The notes beneath the pieces are model-generated. The model was not told where the DNA came from. It searched no databases and saw nothing but the letters and a program-made list of their open reading frames with translations. DNA of 64,000 nucleotides from Streptomyces ardesiacus (GTDB lineage: Bacteria; Actinomycetota; Actinomycetes; Streptomycetales; Streptomycetaceae): positions 1,178,001-1,242,000 of the forward strand of contig NZ_BEWC01000002.1 in assembly GCF_003112575.1 (NCBI RefSeq), given 5' to 3'. Of the stretch, positions 27,717 through 36,301 are shown piece after piece; positions within the stretch are counted from its first letter, which is position 1, and the number at the start of each line of letters is the position of its first letter. The translations under genes were made by a program, and so were the position numbers.

Positions 27717-28808
27717 GTGAGCATCACCAAGAAGGTCAGTGTCCTGGCCGTCGGGCTCGGCATGGTCGGCACGCTGGCCGCCTGCGGATCGTCCTCCGAC
27801 GACGGGGGCGGCAGCGGCTCCGGCGGGTCCGGGACCGTGACGCTCGTCAGCCACGACTCGTGGGCGGCGTCGAAGGACGTCCTCGCGGCCTTCGAGAAGC
27901 AGTCGGGCTACAAGGTCAAGGTCCTGGAGGACGGCGACGCCGGGCAGGCCGTCAACAAGGCGATCCTCACCAAGGACAACCCGCAGGGCGACGTTTTCTT
28001 CGGCGTCGACAACACCCTGCTGTCCCGCGCTCTGGACAACGGCCTGTTCCAGCCGTACGAGGCCAAGGGCTCCGACCGGATCCGGCCCGAGTACCGGGCC
28101 GACCGGGACAAGCACCGGGTCACGCCCGTCGACACCGGCGACGTCTGCGTCAACTACGACAAGGCCTACTTCGCCAAGCACCGGCTGAGCCCGCCCAAGA
28201 CCTTCGACGACCTGGCCAAGCCCGCCTACAAGGACCTGCTCGTCACCGAGAACGCGGGCAGTTCCTCGCCGGGCCTGGGCTTCCTGCTCGGCACCGCCGC
28301 CAAGTACGGGGACGACGGCTGGGAGGGCTACTGGAAGAAGCTCAAGGCGAACGGCGTCAAGGTCGTCGACAGCTGGGAGCAGGCGTACAACGAGGAGTTC
28401 TCCGGCTCGGCCGGCGGCAAGAAGGCGGGAGGCGACCGCCCGCTCGTCGTCTCCTACGCCTCCTCCCCGCCCGCCGAGGTCGTCTACGCCGACCCGCAGC
28501 CGGACACCGCCCCCACGGGCGTCGCCGACGGGACCTGCTTCCGGCAGGTCGAGTACGCGGGCCTGCTCGCCAACGCCAAGAATCCCGAGGGCGGCAAGGC
28601 GCTCCTGGACTTCCTGGTGAGCAAGACCTTCCAGGAGGACATGCCGCTGAACATGTTCGTCTACCCGGTGCGCAAGGACGCGCAGGTCCCCGAGGCGTTC
28701 GCGAAGTTCGGGCCGCAGGCCGAGGACCCGCAGACCCTCGACCCGGCGAAGATCGCCGGCCACCGCGACCCGTGGGTCAAGTCGTGGACCTCGCTCGTAC
28801 TGAAGTGA
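27717..28808 (+). CDS. thiB: Thiamine ABC transporter substrate-binding lipoprotein
   Basis: A 363-residue binding protein. Signal and lipobox: VSVLAVGLGMVGTLAAC, Cys about residue 22, then a Ser/Gly/Asp linker. The mature part has VTLVSHDSWAASKDVLAAFEKQSGYKVKVLEDGDAGQAVNKAILT, typical of ThiB, followed by DVFFGVDNTLLSRALDNGLF and a closing PVRKDAQVPEAFAKFG. The GTG start has a perfect AGGAGG 7 bases upstream, inside the sequestering hairpin. First gene of thiB-thiP-thiQ under the TPP riboswitch. Confidence 0.95.
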   Translation: MSITKKVSVLAVGLGMVGTLAACGSSSDDGGGSGSGGSGTVTLVSHDSWAASKDVLAAFEKQSGYKVKVLEDGDAGQAVNKAILTKDNPQGDVFFGVDNTLLSRALDNGLFQPYEAKGSDRIRPEYRADRDKHRVTPVDTGDVCVNYDKAYFAKHRLSPPKTFDDLAKPAYKDLLVTENAGSSSPGLGFLLGTAAKYGDDGWEGYWKKLKANGVKVVDSWEQAYNEEFSGSAGGKKAGGDRPLVVSYASSPPAEVVYADPQPDTAPTGVADGTCFRQVEYAGLLANAKNPEGGKALLDFLVSKTFQEDMPLNMFVYPVRKDAQVPEAFAKFGPQAEDPQTLDPAKIAGHRDPWVKSWTSLVLK

Positions 28809-28828
28809 GCCGGGAGGGCGAGCAGGCG

Positions 28829-30490
28829 GTGAAGGCGCCGGTGCGACGGGCGGGGAACGTGCGCGGGAGCGCGGCGCGGCTCGGTCTGATGGCCGTGCCG
28901 GTCGCGTTCTTCGCGGTGTTCTTCGCCTACCCCGTCGCGGCCATCGTCGCGCGCGGCCTGAAGGCCGACGGGGCCTGGCGGCTGGGGCGGATCGGGGACG
29001 TGCTCGCGCAGTCCGACGTGCGGCACGTCCTGTGGTTCACCACCTGGCAGGCGCTGGCGTCCACCGCGCTCACGCTGCTGGTCGCGCTGCCCGGCGCGTA
29101 CGTCTTCGCCCGCTTCGAGTTCCCCGGCAAACAGGTGCTGCGGGCCGTGGTGACCGTGCCGTTCGTGCTGCCGACGGTCGTAGTCGGCACGGCGTTCCTG
29201 GCGCTGGTCGGGCGGGGCGGGCTGCTGGACGAGCTGTGGGGCCTGCGCCTGGACACCACGGTGTGGGCGATCCTGCTCGCGCACGTCTTCTTCAACTACG
29301 CCGTCGTCGTGCGCACCGTGGGCGGCCTCTGGGCGCAACTGGATCCGCGGCAGGAGGAGGCCGCGCGGATGCTCGGCGCCTCCCGGCTGCGGGCCTGGCG
29401 GCAGGTGACGCTGCCCGCGCTGGCGCCCGCCGTGGCCGCCGCCGCGCTGATGGTCTTCCTGTTCACCTTCACCTCCTTCGGCGTCGTCCAGATCCTCGGC
29501 GGGCCCACCTTCTCCACCCTCGAGGTGGAGATCTACCGCCAGACCTCCCAAGTCTTCGACCTGTCCACGGCCGCCGTGCTGACGCTGGTCCAGTTCGCGG
29601 CCGTCGCCGCCGTCCTCGCCGTGCACGCCTGGACGGTACGGCGGCGCGAGACGGCCCTGCGGCTGGTGGACGCGGGCACGACCGCGCGCCGGCCGCGCGG
29701 AGCGGGGCAGTGGGCGCTGCTCGCCGGGGTCCTGGGCGTCATCGTCGTCCTGCTGGTGCTGCCGCTCGCGGTGCTGGTCCAGCGGTCGCTGGGCGCCTCC
29801 GGCTTCGGCTACTACCGGGCGCTGACCCGCGAGGACGGCGGCACCTTCCTCGTCCCGCCGATCGAGGCGATCGGCAACTCCCTCCAGTACGCCGTCGCCG
29901 CCACCGCCATCGCCGTGGTGATCGGCGGCCTGGCCGCGGCCGCGCTCACCCGGCGCGACGCGGGCCGCTTCGTGCGCGGGTTCGACGCGCTGCTGATGCT
30001 GCCGCTCGGGGTGTCGGCCGTGACGGTCGGCTTCGGCTTCCTGATCGCGCTGGACGAACCCCCGCTGGACCTCAGGGCCTCGTGGATCCTGGTGCCGCTC
30101 GTGCAGGCGCTGGTGGGCGTCCCCTTCGTCGTACGGACCATGCTGCCGGTGCTGCGGGCGGTGGACGGGCGGCTGCGGGAGGCGGCGGCCGTGCTGGGGG
30201 CGTCGCCGTGGCGGGTGTGGCGGGAGGTGGATCTGCCGATGGTGCGGCGGGCGCTCCTGGTGGCGGCGGGGTTCGCCTTCGCCGTCTCGCTCGGGGAGTT
30301 CGGCGCGACCGTCTTCATCGCGCGGCCCGACAACCCGACGCTGCCGGTCGCCGTGGCGCGGCTGCTTGGACGGCCCGGGGACATGAACTACGGCCAGGCG
30401 ATGGCCCTTTCGACGATTCTGATGCTGGTGTGCGCCGTGGCCCTGGTGGTGCTGGAGCGGCTGCGGACCGACCGGAGCGGGGAGTTCTGA
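28829..30490 (+). CDS. thiP: Thiamine ABC transporter permease, fused two-domain type
   Basis: A 553-residue permease with two homologous halves and about 12 membrane spans. Each half has an EAA loop that docks on the ATPase: EEAARMLGASRLRAWRQVTLPALAP (about 176) and REAAAVLGASPWRVWREVDLPMVRR (about 450). VVVGTAFLALVGRGG and GEFGATVFIARPDNPTLPVAVARLLG are ThiP-like. I chose the GTG at 28829 because GGGAGG lies about 12 bases upstream; a GTG at 28805 overlapping the thiB stop is possible but has no ribosome-binding site. Confidence 0.93.
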   Translation: MKAPVRRAGNVRGSAARLGLMAVPVAFFAVFFAYPVAAIVARGLKADGAWRLGRIGDVLAQSDVRHVLWFTTWQALASTALTLLVALPGAYVFARFEFPGKQVLRAVVTVPFVLPTVVVGTAFLALVGRGGLLDELWGLRLDTTVWAILLAHVFFNYAVVVRTVGGLWAQLDPRQEEAARMLGASRLRAWRQVTLPALAPAVAAAALMVFLFTFTSFGVVQILGGPTFSTLEVEIYRQTSQVFDLSTAAVLTLVQFAAVAAVLAVHAWTVRRRETALRLVDAGTTARRPRGAGQWALLAGVLGVIVVLLVLPLAVLVQRSLGASGFGYYRALTREDGGTFLVPPIEAIGNSLQYAVAATAIAVVIGGLAAAALTRRDAGRFVRGFDALLMLPLGVSAVTVGFGFLIALDEPPLDLRASWILVPLVQALVGVPFVVRTMLPVLRAVDGRLREAAAVLGASPWRVWREVDLPMVRRALLVAAGFAFAVSLGEFGATVFIARPDNPTLPVAVARLLGRPGDMNYGQAMALSTILMLVCAVALVVLERLRTDRSGEF

Positions 30491-30491
30491 C

Positions 30492-31520
30492 ATGCCGTCC
30501 AGCCTGCTGGGCCTCGAAGGCGCCACGGTCCGCTTCGGCGGGCGGGCCGTGCTCGACGACGTCGACCTGGCGGTCGCCGAGCACGAGGTGGTGTGCGTGC
30601 TCGGGCCCAGCGGCAGCGGCAAGTCGACGCTCCTGCGGGCGGTCGCCGGACTCCAGCCGCTGGACACCGGGCGGGTGACGCTGGACGGACGCGACCAGGC
30701 CGGGGTGCCCGCGCACAAGCGCGAGGTCGGGCTGATGTTCCAGGACCACCAACTGTTCCCGCAGCGCGACGTGGCCCAGAACATCGCCTTCGGGCCGCGG
30801 ATGCGCGGCGCGACCCGGGCCGAACAGCAGGACCGGGTACGGGAGTTGCTGGAGCTGGTCGGGCTGCCGGCCGCCGGCCGCCGGTCCGTCGGCGCGCTCT
30901 CCGGCGGTGAACAGCAGCGGGTGGCGCTGGCCCGCGCCCTCGCGCCCCGCCCGCGGCTGCTGATGCTCGACGAGCCGCTCGGCCAGCTCGACCGCTCGCT
31001 GCGGGAGCGCCTGGTGGTGGAACTGCGGGAGCTGTTCGACCGGTTGGGCACCACGGTGCTGGCCGTGACGCACGACCAGGGCGAGGCCTTCGCGCTGGCC
31101 GACCGGGTGGTGGTGATGCGGGACGGGCGGATCGCCCAGTCGGGGACGCCCCTGGAGGTCTGGCGGCGGCCGGCGGACGCCTTCGTGGCCCGTTTCCTCG
31201 GTTTCGACAACGTGGCCGAGGCCTCCGTCGCCGGTCGGGCCGCGGACACCCCCTGGGGCAAGGTGCCGGTCCCCGAGGACGCCCCCCAGGGCACGCGGAC
31301 GGTGCTCGTGCGGCCGGCCGGGGTGCGGGTCGTCGGGGCCGACGCGGGCCTGCGCTGCACGGTCGCGGCCCGCACCTTCCGCGGCACGCACGTCGCCGTG
31401 CACCTCCAGCCGGAGGACGCGCCCCGTCTGGAGGCGGCGTGCGCGCTGCGGGACGCGCCGGAGGTCGGGGACGCGGTCGGGGTGGAGTTCGACGCGGCGG
31501 AAATCGTGGTGCTCGGGTGA
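30492..31520 (+). CDS. thiQ: Thiamine ABC transporter ATP-binding protein
   Basis: A 342-residue ATPase of the spermidine/iron/thiamine importer class. Walker A GPSGSGKSTLLRAV (about residue 38), Q-loop LMFQDHQLFPQ, signature LSGGEQQRVALARALA (about 136), Walker B LLMLDEPLGQLD (about 157), H-loop VTHDQGEAFALAD. The last 100 residues form a TOBE-like regulatory domain. One base separates it from thiP. The operon seems to end here; a new promoter lies directly after. Confidence 0.93.
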   Translation: MPSSLLGLEGATVRFGGRAVLDDVDLAVAEHEVVCVLGPSGSGKSTLLRAVAGLQPLDTGRVTLDGRDQAGVPAHKREVGLMFQDHQLFPQRDVAQNIAFGPRMRGATRAEQQDRVRELLELVGLPAAGRRSVGALSGGEQQRVALARALAPRPRLLMLDEPLGQLDRSLRERLVVELRELFDRLGTTVLAVTHDQGEAFALADRVVVMRDGRIAQSGTPLEVWRRPADAFVARFLGFDNVAEASVAGRAADTPWGKVPVPEDAPQGTRTVLVRPAGVRVVGADAGLRCTVAARTFRGTHVAVHLQPEDAPRLEAACALRDAPEVGDAVGVEFDAAEIVVLG

Positions 31521-31532
31521 TCGTCGCGCTCG

Positions 31533-31538
31533 TAGGGT
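31533..31538 (+). promoter_or_regulatory. Putative -10 of the isomerase-like gene, leaderless
   Basis: TAGGGT ends 6 bases before the ATG at 31545 with no ribosome-binding site, again predicting a leaderless transcript. Confidence 0.45.
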
Positions 31539-31544
31539 GAGTGC

Positions 31545-32345
31545 ATGACACTCCTCGCGCACGAGCGGTACTGCGACGAAATCGCCCACCAGGTGGGCGC
31601 GCTCAGGGCCGTGGTCACGTCCGGAGCCGACCTGGCCGGCACGGTACCGACCTGCCCGGACTGGTCCCTGGAGGATCTGGTGCGGCACGTGGGCCGGGCC
31701 CTGCGCTGGACCGGGCTGATCGTCCGCACCCGCGCCGAGGAGGAGGTGCCGCTGGACCGGGCGCCGGGCGCGGCGGGACCCGCGGCGCCCGGGGACGCGG
31801 CGGCGCTGGACGCGTGGCTGGCGGAGTCCGGCGAGGTGGTCGTCGGCGCGCTGCGGGAGGCCGGTCCCCACGCGCGTGCGTGGTCCTGGGCGGGCATCGA
31901 CACGGCGGGCTTCTGGGCCCGGCGGATGACCCACGAACTGGTCGTCCACGGTGCGGACGCGGTACTGGCGGCGGGCCTGCCCGTCCGGCCGGTCGCGCCG
32001 GACGTGGCGGCCGACGCGGTCGACGAGTGGCTGGACATCGTGCGGTTCGTGCAGCGGGTGCTGCCCGGCGCGGCTGCGGACGACCTGCGCCGCCCGGGCA
32101 GCAGCATCCACCTGCACGCCACCGACACCCCGGCCGAGCTGAACGCCGAGTGGCTCGTCGAACTGCCCGACGACGGCATCACCTGGCGCCGCGGCCACGA
32201 CAAGGCCGACGTCGCGCTGCGCGGGCCGCTCACGGACGTGCTGCTGGCCTTCTACGGCCGGCTGCCGCTGGACTCACCGGGACTCGACGTGCTCGGCGAC
32301 CGCGAGCTGCTCGAACTCTGGCTGGAGAAGGCGACGTTCGGCTGA
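31545..32345 (+). CDS. Maleylpyruvate isomerase N-terminal / mycothiol-dependent family protein
   Basis: A 266-residue protein with the actinobacterial DinB-like four-helix fold. The motif VPTCPDWSLEDLVRHVGRALRWTGLIV (about 36-62) and WARRMTHELVVHGADAVLAAGLPV (about 125) carry the metal-binding His/Glu typical of mycothiol-dependent maleylpyruvate isomerase relatives. The reaction is unknown, but proteins of this type use mycothiol, the thiol of actinobacteria. It stands alone downstream of the thiamine operon and is separated from the next, convergent gene by a terminator. Confidence 0.8.
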   Translation: MTLLAHERYCDEIAHQVGALRAVVTSGADLAGTVPTCPDWSLEDLVRHVGRALRWTGLIVRTRAEEEVPLDRAPGAAGPAAPGDAAALDAWLAESGEVVVGALREAGPHARAWSWAGIDTAGFWARRMTHELVVHGADAVLAAGLPVRPVAPDVAADAVDEWLDIVRFVQRVLPGAAADDLRRPGSSIHLHATDTPAELNAEWLVELPDDGITWRRGHDKADVALRGPLTDVLLAFYGRLPLDSPGLDVLGDRELLELWLEKATFG

Positions 32346-32350
32346 CACGA

Positions 32351-32382
32351 CGGTGGCCCGCCCCGGCCGGGACGGGCCACCG
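32351..32382. terminator. Bidirectional terminator
   Basis: CGGTGGCCCGCCCCGG pairs with CCGGGACGGGCCACCG over 16 positions with one mismatch and almost no loop. It lies between the convergent isomerase-like and LAETG genes. Confidence 0.8.
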
Positions 32383-32404
32383 CGTGTGCACCGGTGTGCG
32401 GGCG

Positions 32405-33115
32405 TCAGCGGTTGCTGTTCGCTCCGCGACGGCGCAGGCCGAAGAAGACCGCGCCGCCACCGACGACGACCAGGGCCGCCGCGATACCGGCGATCATGCC
32501 GGTGTTGGAACTGGCGCCGGTCTCGGCGAGGTTGGACTCACCGGCCGCCGGGGACGGGGCGTTGTCGCCCGGGACGGCCGCCGGGGCGGTGCTCTCCGGC
32601 TGCGAGGGCGCCGGGGCCGACGTGGACGGCTCGGGGGCCGGGGACTCCGTCTCGTCGGACGGGGTCGAGGAGCTCTCCGACGGGGTCGGCGTCGGGGTCG
32701 GGGTGTCCTCCGTCTTGCACGGGGTCGACGGGGTCGTGACGTCCGGCTTGATGTACTCGTCGACGTACCGGTCGGCCTTGACGTGGACGCGGTACTCCGT
32801 GTTCGGCTGCCAGTCCACGGCGAAGGTGACGGTGGTGCCCTCCTTGGAGCCCTTGACCGTCTCCTGGCCGACCTGCTCGCCGGTGCTCTTCAGGGTGACG
32901 GTGACGGTGGCCGGGATGCCGGCGGGGTCCACGTCGGTGACGGAGATGACACCGTTGTCGCCGTCGCACTGGGCCTTGGCGGAGAACTCGTTGATGTTGC
33001 AGGCGAGGGCGGAGCCGGAGGCGCTGAGCGCGAGGGCCGCGGAGGCGGCGACGACGCCGAGGGCGCGGACGCCTCGGCGGGATGCCGTACGGCTGATTAT
33101 GGACAGGGCTGCCAC
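32405..33115 (-). CDS. LAETG-anchored cell-surface protein
   Basis: A 236-residue sortase substrate. The signal peptide is [23 protein letters not shown]. The mature domain (about 40-135) is beta-rich with a Cys pair and ends [13 protein letters not shown], followed by a Pro/Ser/Thr/Glu wall-spanning stretch. The C-terminal sorting signal is LAETG, then the hydrophobic [20 protein letters not shown] and basic [14 protein letters not shown] is the motif used by class E sortases of Streptomyces. Function is unknown; the IgG-like ectodomain suggests a structural or adhesive role. GTG start with AAAGGA upstream and a good HrdB-type promoter. Confidence 0.88.
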   Translation of the reverse strand: MAALSIISRTASRRGVRALGVVAASAALALSASGSALACNINEFSAKAQCDGDNGVISVTDVDPAGIPATVTVTLKSTGEQVGQETVKGSKEGTTVTFAVDWQPNTEYRVHVKADRYVDEYIKPDVTTPSTPCKTEDTPTPTPTPSESSSTPSDETESPAPEPSTSAPAPSQPESTAPAAVPGDNAPSPAAGESNLAETGASSNTGMIAGIAAALVVVGGGAVFFGLRRRGANSNR

Positions 33116-33204
33116 GTTTGTCCTTTACGGGAGCGCGGATGCGGGGGGTGGTGGGGTGCCGACGCCCGATGGCGCGGCATCAGCACACCCATGAGCCTCA
33201 CTGG

Positions 33205-33232
33205 TCTATAAGCGCGGCGTAAGAAGTGTCAA
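33205..33232 (-). promoter_or_regulatory. Consensus-like HrdB promoter of the LAETG gene
   Basis: Read on the minus strand, TTGACA (33232-33227) and TATAGA (33210-33205) are separated by 16 bases. This is close to the sigma-70 consensus and unusual for Streptomyces. Transcription would start near 33198, about 80 bases before the GTG. Confidence 0.75.
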
Positions 33233-33378
33233 CGCATATGCCGGACACGGTCGTTGACTTTGCCGTCTTATTAAGCGCCGAGACGTTTCAGCGCCGCGGG
33301 AGCCTCATGGATCCGGCCAACAGGCGCGATTCGAGACTCCCGTGTCCGCCCCTCCATGAGCCGCGCACCCGGCTCCGG

Positions 33379-33786
33379 TCAGCCCTGGACCGCCGACGGG
33401 TCCATCCACACGACCTCGAAGGTGTGGCCGTCGGGGTCGTCGAAGGCCCGGCCGTACATGAAGCCGTGGTCCTGGGTCTCGCCCGAGACCGAGCCGCCCG
33501 CCGCGACCGCCCTGTCCACCAGCTCGTCGACCTTCTCGCGGCTCTCCGCGCTCAGCGCGATCAGCACCTCGCTGGTCTTCGTCGAGTCCGCGATCTCCTT
33601 CTTGGTGAACTGGAGGTACTTCTGCGGCGTGTGCACCATCACGACGATGGTGTCGCTCACCGGGAAGGACACGGTGCTGTCGTCGCTGAACCGGGCGTTG
33701 GGCTCCCACCCCAGTCCGGTGAAGAACTTCCTGGCGGCGTCGAGGTCGTTGGTGGCCAGGTTCACGAAGATCATCTGCTGGTACAT
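33379..33786 (-). CDS. VOC-family (glyoxalase-like) protein
   Basis: A 135-residue vicinal-oxygen-chelate protein made of two beta-alpha-beta-beta-beta units: MIFVNLATNDLDAARKFFTGLGWEPNARFSDD and VDELVDRAVAAGGSVSGETQDHGFMYGRAFDDPDGHTFEVVWMDP. The DPDGHTFEV ending carries the usual metal/substrate acid (Glu). Relatives include bleomycin-resistance and glyoxalase proteins, and many are uncharacterised, so no substrate is assigned. The ATG has GGGAGCAGCC weakly upstream. The 263-base gap to the LAETG gene holds that gene's promoter and nothing else I recognise. Confidence 0.8.
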   Translation of the reverse strand: MYQQMIFVNLATNDLDAARKFFTGLGWEPNARFSDDSTVSFPVSDTIVVMVHTPQKYLQFTKKEIADSTKTSEVLIALSAESREKVDELVDRAVAAGGSVSGETQDHGFMYGRAFDDPDGHTFEVVWMDPSAVQG

Positions 33787-33872
33787 GGAGGCTGCTCCCG
33801 TTGGCTGTGCCGCTGCGTCGCTGTGGTCGTGCGGTGCGTGTGTCGCGCCGTTCGAAGAGGTAGACGGAAGGC

Positions 33873-33907
33873 GGCCCCGGAACTCATCGCGAGTCCGGGG
33901 CCTTTTT
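33873..33907. terminator. Terminator with T-run between the ABC permease and VOC genes
   Basis: GGCCCCGGA and TCCGGGGCC pair over 9 bp around a 12-base loop. A run of five T follows on the plus strand. On the minus strand it follows the permease stop by 24 bases and likely ends that operon. Confidence 0.65.
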
Positions 33908-33925
33908 CGAACAGTCCTGCGCGGC

Positions 33926-35338
33926 TCAGTGCTCCAGCGGCAGCGCGGCCAGCACCGCGACGAGCAGGGTCAGCGGACCGAACAGGGCGAGCAGGGCGGC
34001 GGCGCGTACGGCGGCGGCGCCGCGCAGGGTCGCCGGGGGCGCGCCCAGGCGCAGCAGGGCGTCCGTGGTGCCGGCGCGGGCGTGCCTGGCGGCGACGGCC
34101 GCGGTGAGGAGGGTGGCCACGGTGCAGCCGGCGACCAGGGAGGCGCCCAGGGTGGCGAGCGGGCCGAAGGCCGGTCCGTCGCCGTCGTACACCGTGGCGG
34201 CCACGTAGGCCGCGGCGGCGACGGCGGCGACGACGCCGAGGGGGCGGCCGACGCGGTGGGACTCCTCCATGAGGACGCGGCCGGCCAGCAGCCGCAGGGC
34301 GCCGGGGCGCACGGCCTGGAGCAGCCGGCCGCACAGGTGGGTGAGGCCCGGGCCGGCCAGGGCGAGGCCCAGGGCGGTGAGGGCCCAGCCGATCAGCACG
34401 CCGGCGGAGGGAGCGGTGCCGGGGGTGGGGGCGGCGGACGCGTTGCCGGTGTACGTCTCGACGGTGAGGCCTGCGGCGAGGACGGCGATGCCCCAGGGAA
34501 GGGCGGTGGTGTTCTGGGGCAGGGGGGCCGGCACGGTGTCCGCCGCCGTCGGGAGGGCCGCGTCCGGCGGCTCCGTGGCGCCGTCCGTCGGGGCCGGGTC
34601 CGGGGCCGGGGCCGGGGGTTCTCCGGACTGCGTCTGCAGGGTGCCGCCTGCGCCCACCAGTGCCGCCCCACCGGCATGACTGCCCGCAGCCGCGGGACGT
34701 GCCGCGGCCACGGCGGTCCGGGAGCCGAAGCGGCCGTAGGCGCCGAAGGTCTCGCGGGCCTTGCCCCAGCCGTAGGCGCCGAAGCGGCCGTAGCCGCGCG
34801 GGGCGGCGGACGGGGCGGGCCGGGGGTCGCGCGGGCGCAGCGCCTGGGCCACCGCGGCCGACGCGCAGGCCGGCACGAGGACCAGCAGGGTCAGGACGGC
34901 CGGGGCGGGCAGCGACTGGCCGACGGCCAGGGCGTCGGCGGCCACGCGCCCGGAGGGCGGACGCGAGGTCAGGTCGCCGCGCAGATGGAGGTAGGCGAGC
35001 AGGGCCGCCACGGAGCCGAGGGACGCGGACAGGGCCGTCGTCGTCGCCGACACGGCCATCAGCCGGCCCGGACCCAGGCCGATCGCCGACAGTCCCGAGC
35101 GGGGCCGGGTGCCGGGATCGGTGCGGGCCACGGCGACCGCGAGCTGCACCGCGGCGGCCAGCGGGGCCGCGCACCAGGCCAGGCGGAGCGCGGCGGCGCC
35201 GGGGGTGTCCGGGTGGCTCAGCGCGTGACCGAGGGCGCACAGCAGCAGGAAGCCCGTGCCCGCCGAGGCCACCGCGACCAGCAGGCGGCGCAGGTGGACG
35301 GCGAGGTGGGCGGTGCGGGTCAGGCGGAGAGCGAGCAC
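33926..35338 (-). CDS. ABC transporter permease-like membrane protein
   Basis: A 470-residue protein with about nine hydrophobic segments: LLVAVASAGTGFLLLCALGHAL, LRLAWCAAPLAAAVQLAVAVA, LSASLGSVAALLAYLHL, VLTLLVLVPACASAAVAQAL, and others after a central Pro/Ala/Gly-rich loop (about 195-290). The arrangement resembles FtsX/MacB-type permeases split by a large loop, but the family match is weak. The loop repeats GRFGAYG. The GTG start lies 19 bases inside the preceding ATPase gene, so the two are coupled. Substrate unknown. Confidence 0.7.
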   Translation of the reverse strand: MLALRLTRTAHLAVHLRRLLVAVASAGTGFLLLCALGHALSHPDTPGAAALRLAWCAAPLAAAVQLAVAVARTDPGTRPRSGLSAIGLGPGRLMAVSATTTALSASLGSVAALLAYLHLRGDLTSRPPSGRVAADALAVGQSLPAPAVLTLLVLVPACASAAVAQALRPRDPRPAPSAAPRGYGRFGAYGWGKARETFGAYGRFGSRTAVAAARPAAAGSHAGGAALVGAGGTLQTQSGEPPAPAPDPAPTDGATEPPDAALPTAADTVPAPLPQNTTALPWGIAVLAAGLTVETYTGNASAAPTPGTAPSAGVLIGWALTALGLALAGPGLTHLCGRLLQAVRPGALRLLAGRVLMEESHRVGRPLGVVAAVAAAAYVAATVYDGDGPAFGPLATLGASLVAGCTVATLLTAAVAARHARAGTTDALLRLGAPPATLRGAAAVRAAALLALFGPLTLLVAVLAALPLEH

Positions 35339-36096
35339 GCCGCCCGGCCTTCCGTTCCAGGAGTCCCGGCGGCACCGTCGGCCACCGTGGTCTCGGCGAG
35401 CGGGGGCAGGTGCACGGTCCGCACCCGGCGTCCGTCGAGCAGCGCCACCGCGCGGTCCGCCAGGGCGGCGGTCTGCGTGTCGTGCGTGGCGAGCAGGACG
35501 GTGATGCCGTGCGAGCGGGCCGCGGTGGTGAGCGTCCGCAGCACCTGGGCGCGGTCGGCGCGGTGCAGGGGGGCCGTCGGCTCGTCGGCGAAGAGGACCG
35601 CCGGGGCGACGGCGAGGGCGCGGGCGATGCAGACGCGCTGCCGTTCGGCCTGCCGGAGTTCGTGCGGGCGCCTGCGGGCCCTGTCGCCGACGTCCAGGCG
35701 GTCCAGCCACTCCAGGGCGGCGGTCTTGGCCCGGCGGCGGCCCGTGCCGCGCAGCATGAGGGGGAGCGCGGCGTTCTCCCAGGCGTTCAGCTCGGGGACG
35801 AGCGCCGGGGCCGGGTCGATCCAGCCGAAGCGGTCGCGGCGCAGCCGTTCGCGGCTGAGCGGGCCCATGGTGTGCACCGGCACGCTGTTGAACCACACCT
35901 CGCCGCCCTGCGGCTTGACCAGCCCGGACAGGCACCGCAGCAGCGTGGTCTTGCCGCTGCCGCGCGGTCCGCTCACGGCGAGGATCTCGCCCTCGCGCAC
36001 GCCGAGCGACACGCCCTGCAGCGCGGGGGAGCCGTCGTGGTGCTGGAAGTGCAGGGCGCGGGCCCAGAGCACGTCGTTGTCCGGCGGGGCCTCCAT
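35320..36096 (-). CDS. ABC transporter ATP-binding protein with a degenerate signature motif
   Basis: A 258-residue LolD/MacB-type ATPase. Walker A reads GPRGSGKTTLLRCLSGL, Q-loop region DRFGWIDPAPALVPELNAWEN, Walker B AVLFADEPTAPLH, H-loop LLATHDTQTAALADRAV. The family signature LSGGQ is replaced by LRQAERQRVCIARALA, so the residue that contacts ATP across the dimer is altered. The ATG MEAPPDNDVL has GAGGTG upstream. The 205-base gap to 36301 holds a TAGCGT -10-like box (36191-36186, minus strand). Works with the permease that overlaps it. Confidence 0.82.
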   Translation of the reverse strand: MEAPPDNDVLWARALHFQHHDGSPALQGVSLGVREGEILAVSGPRGSGKTTLLRCLSGLVKPQGGEVWFNSVPVHTMGPLSRERLRRDRFGWIDPAPALVPELNAWENAALPLMLRGTGRRRAKTAALEWLDRLDVGDRARRRPHELRQAERQRVCIARALAVAPAVLFADEPTAPLHRADRAQVLRTLTTAARSHGITVLLATHDTQTAALADRAVALLDGRRVRTVHLPPLAETTVADGAAGTPGTEGRAACSLSA

Positions 36097-36301
36097 GGGC
36101 GTACACCTCGGTTCTGATCCGTATTTCCCCGGTCGGGTCGTCCCCCTTCCGGGGGAACGAAGACGGGGCCGATCGGTCACTGGGCACGCTAGGCAGTCCC
36201 CGCGCGGGGGCCGGTCAGCACGAGGCCCCGGGCCGCCGTGTCTCACTCGAACGGGCGGCGCCGGGGCCGGTGATGATCCTCTCGGCGGATGATCGGGACG
36301 A

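Noticed and set aside
28661..32233. 1190-codon minus-strand frame across the thiamine operon
   Set aside because: Antisense shadow; the plus strand holds three genes with intact ABC transporter motifs.
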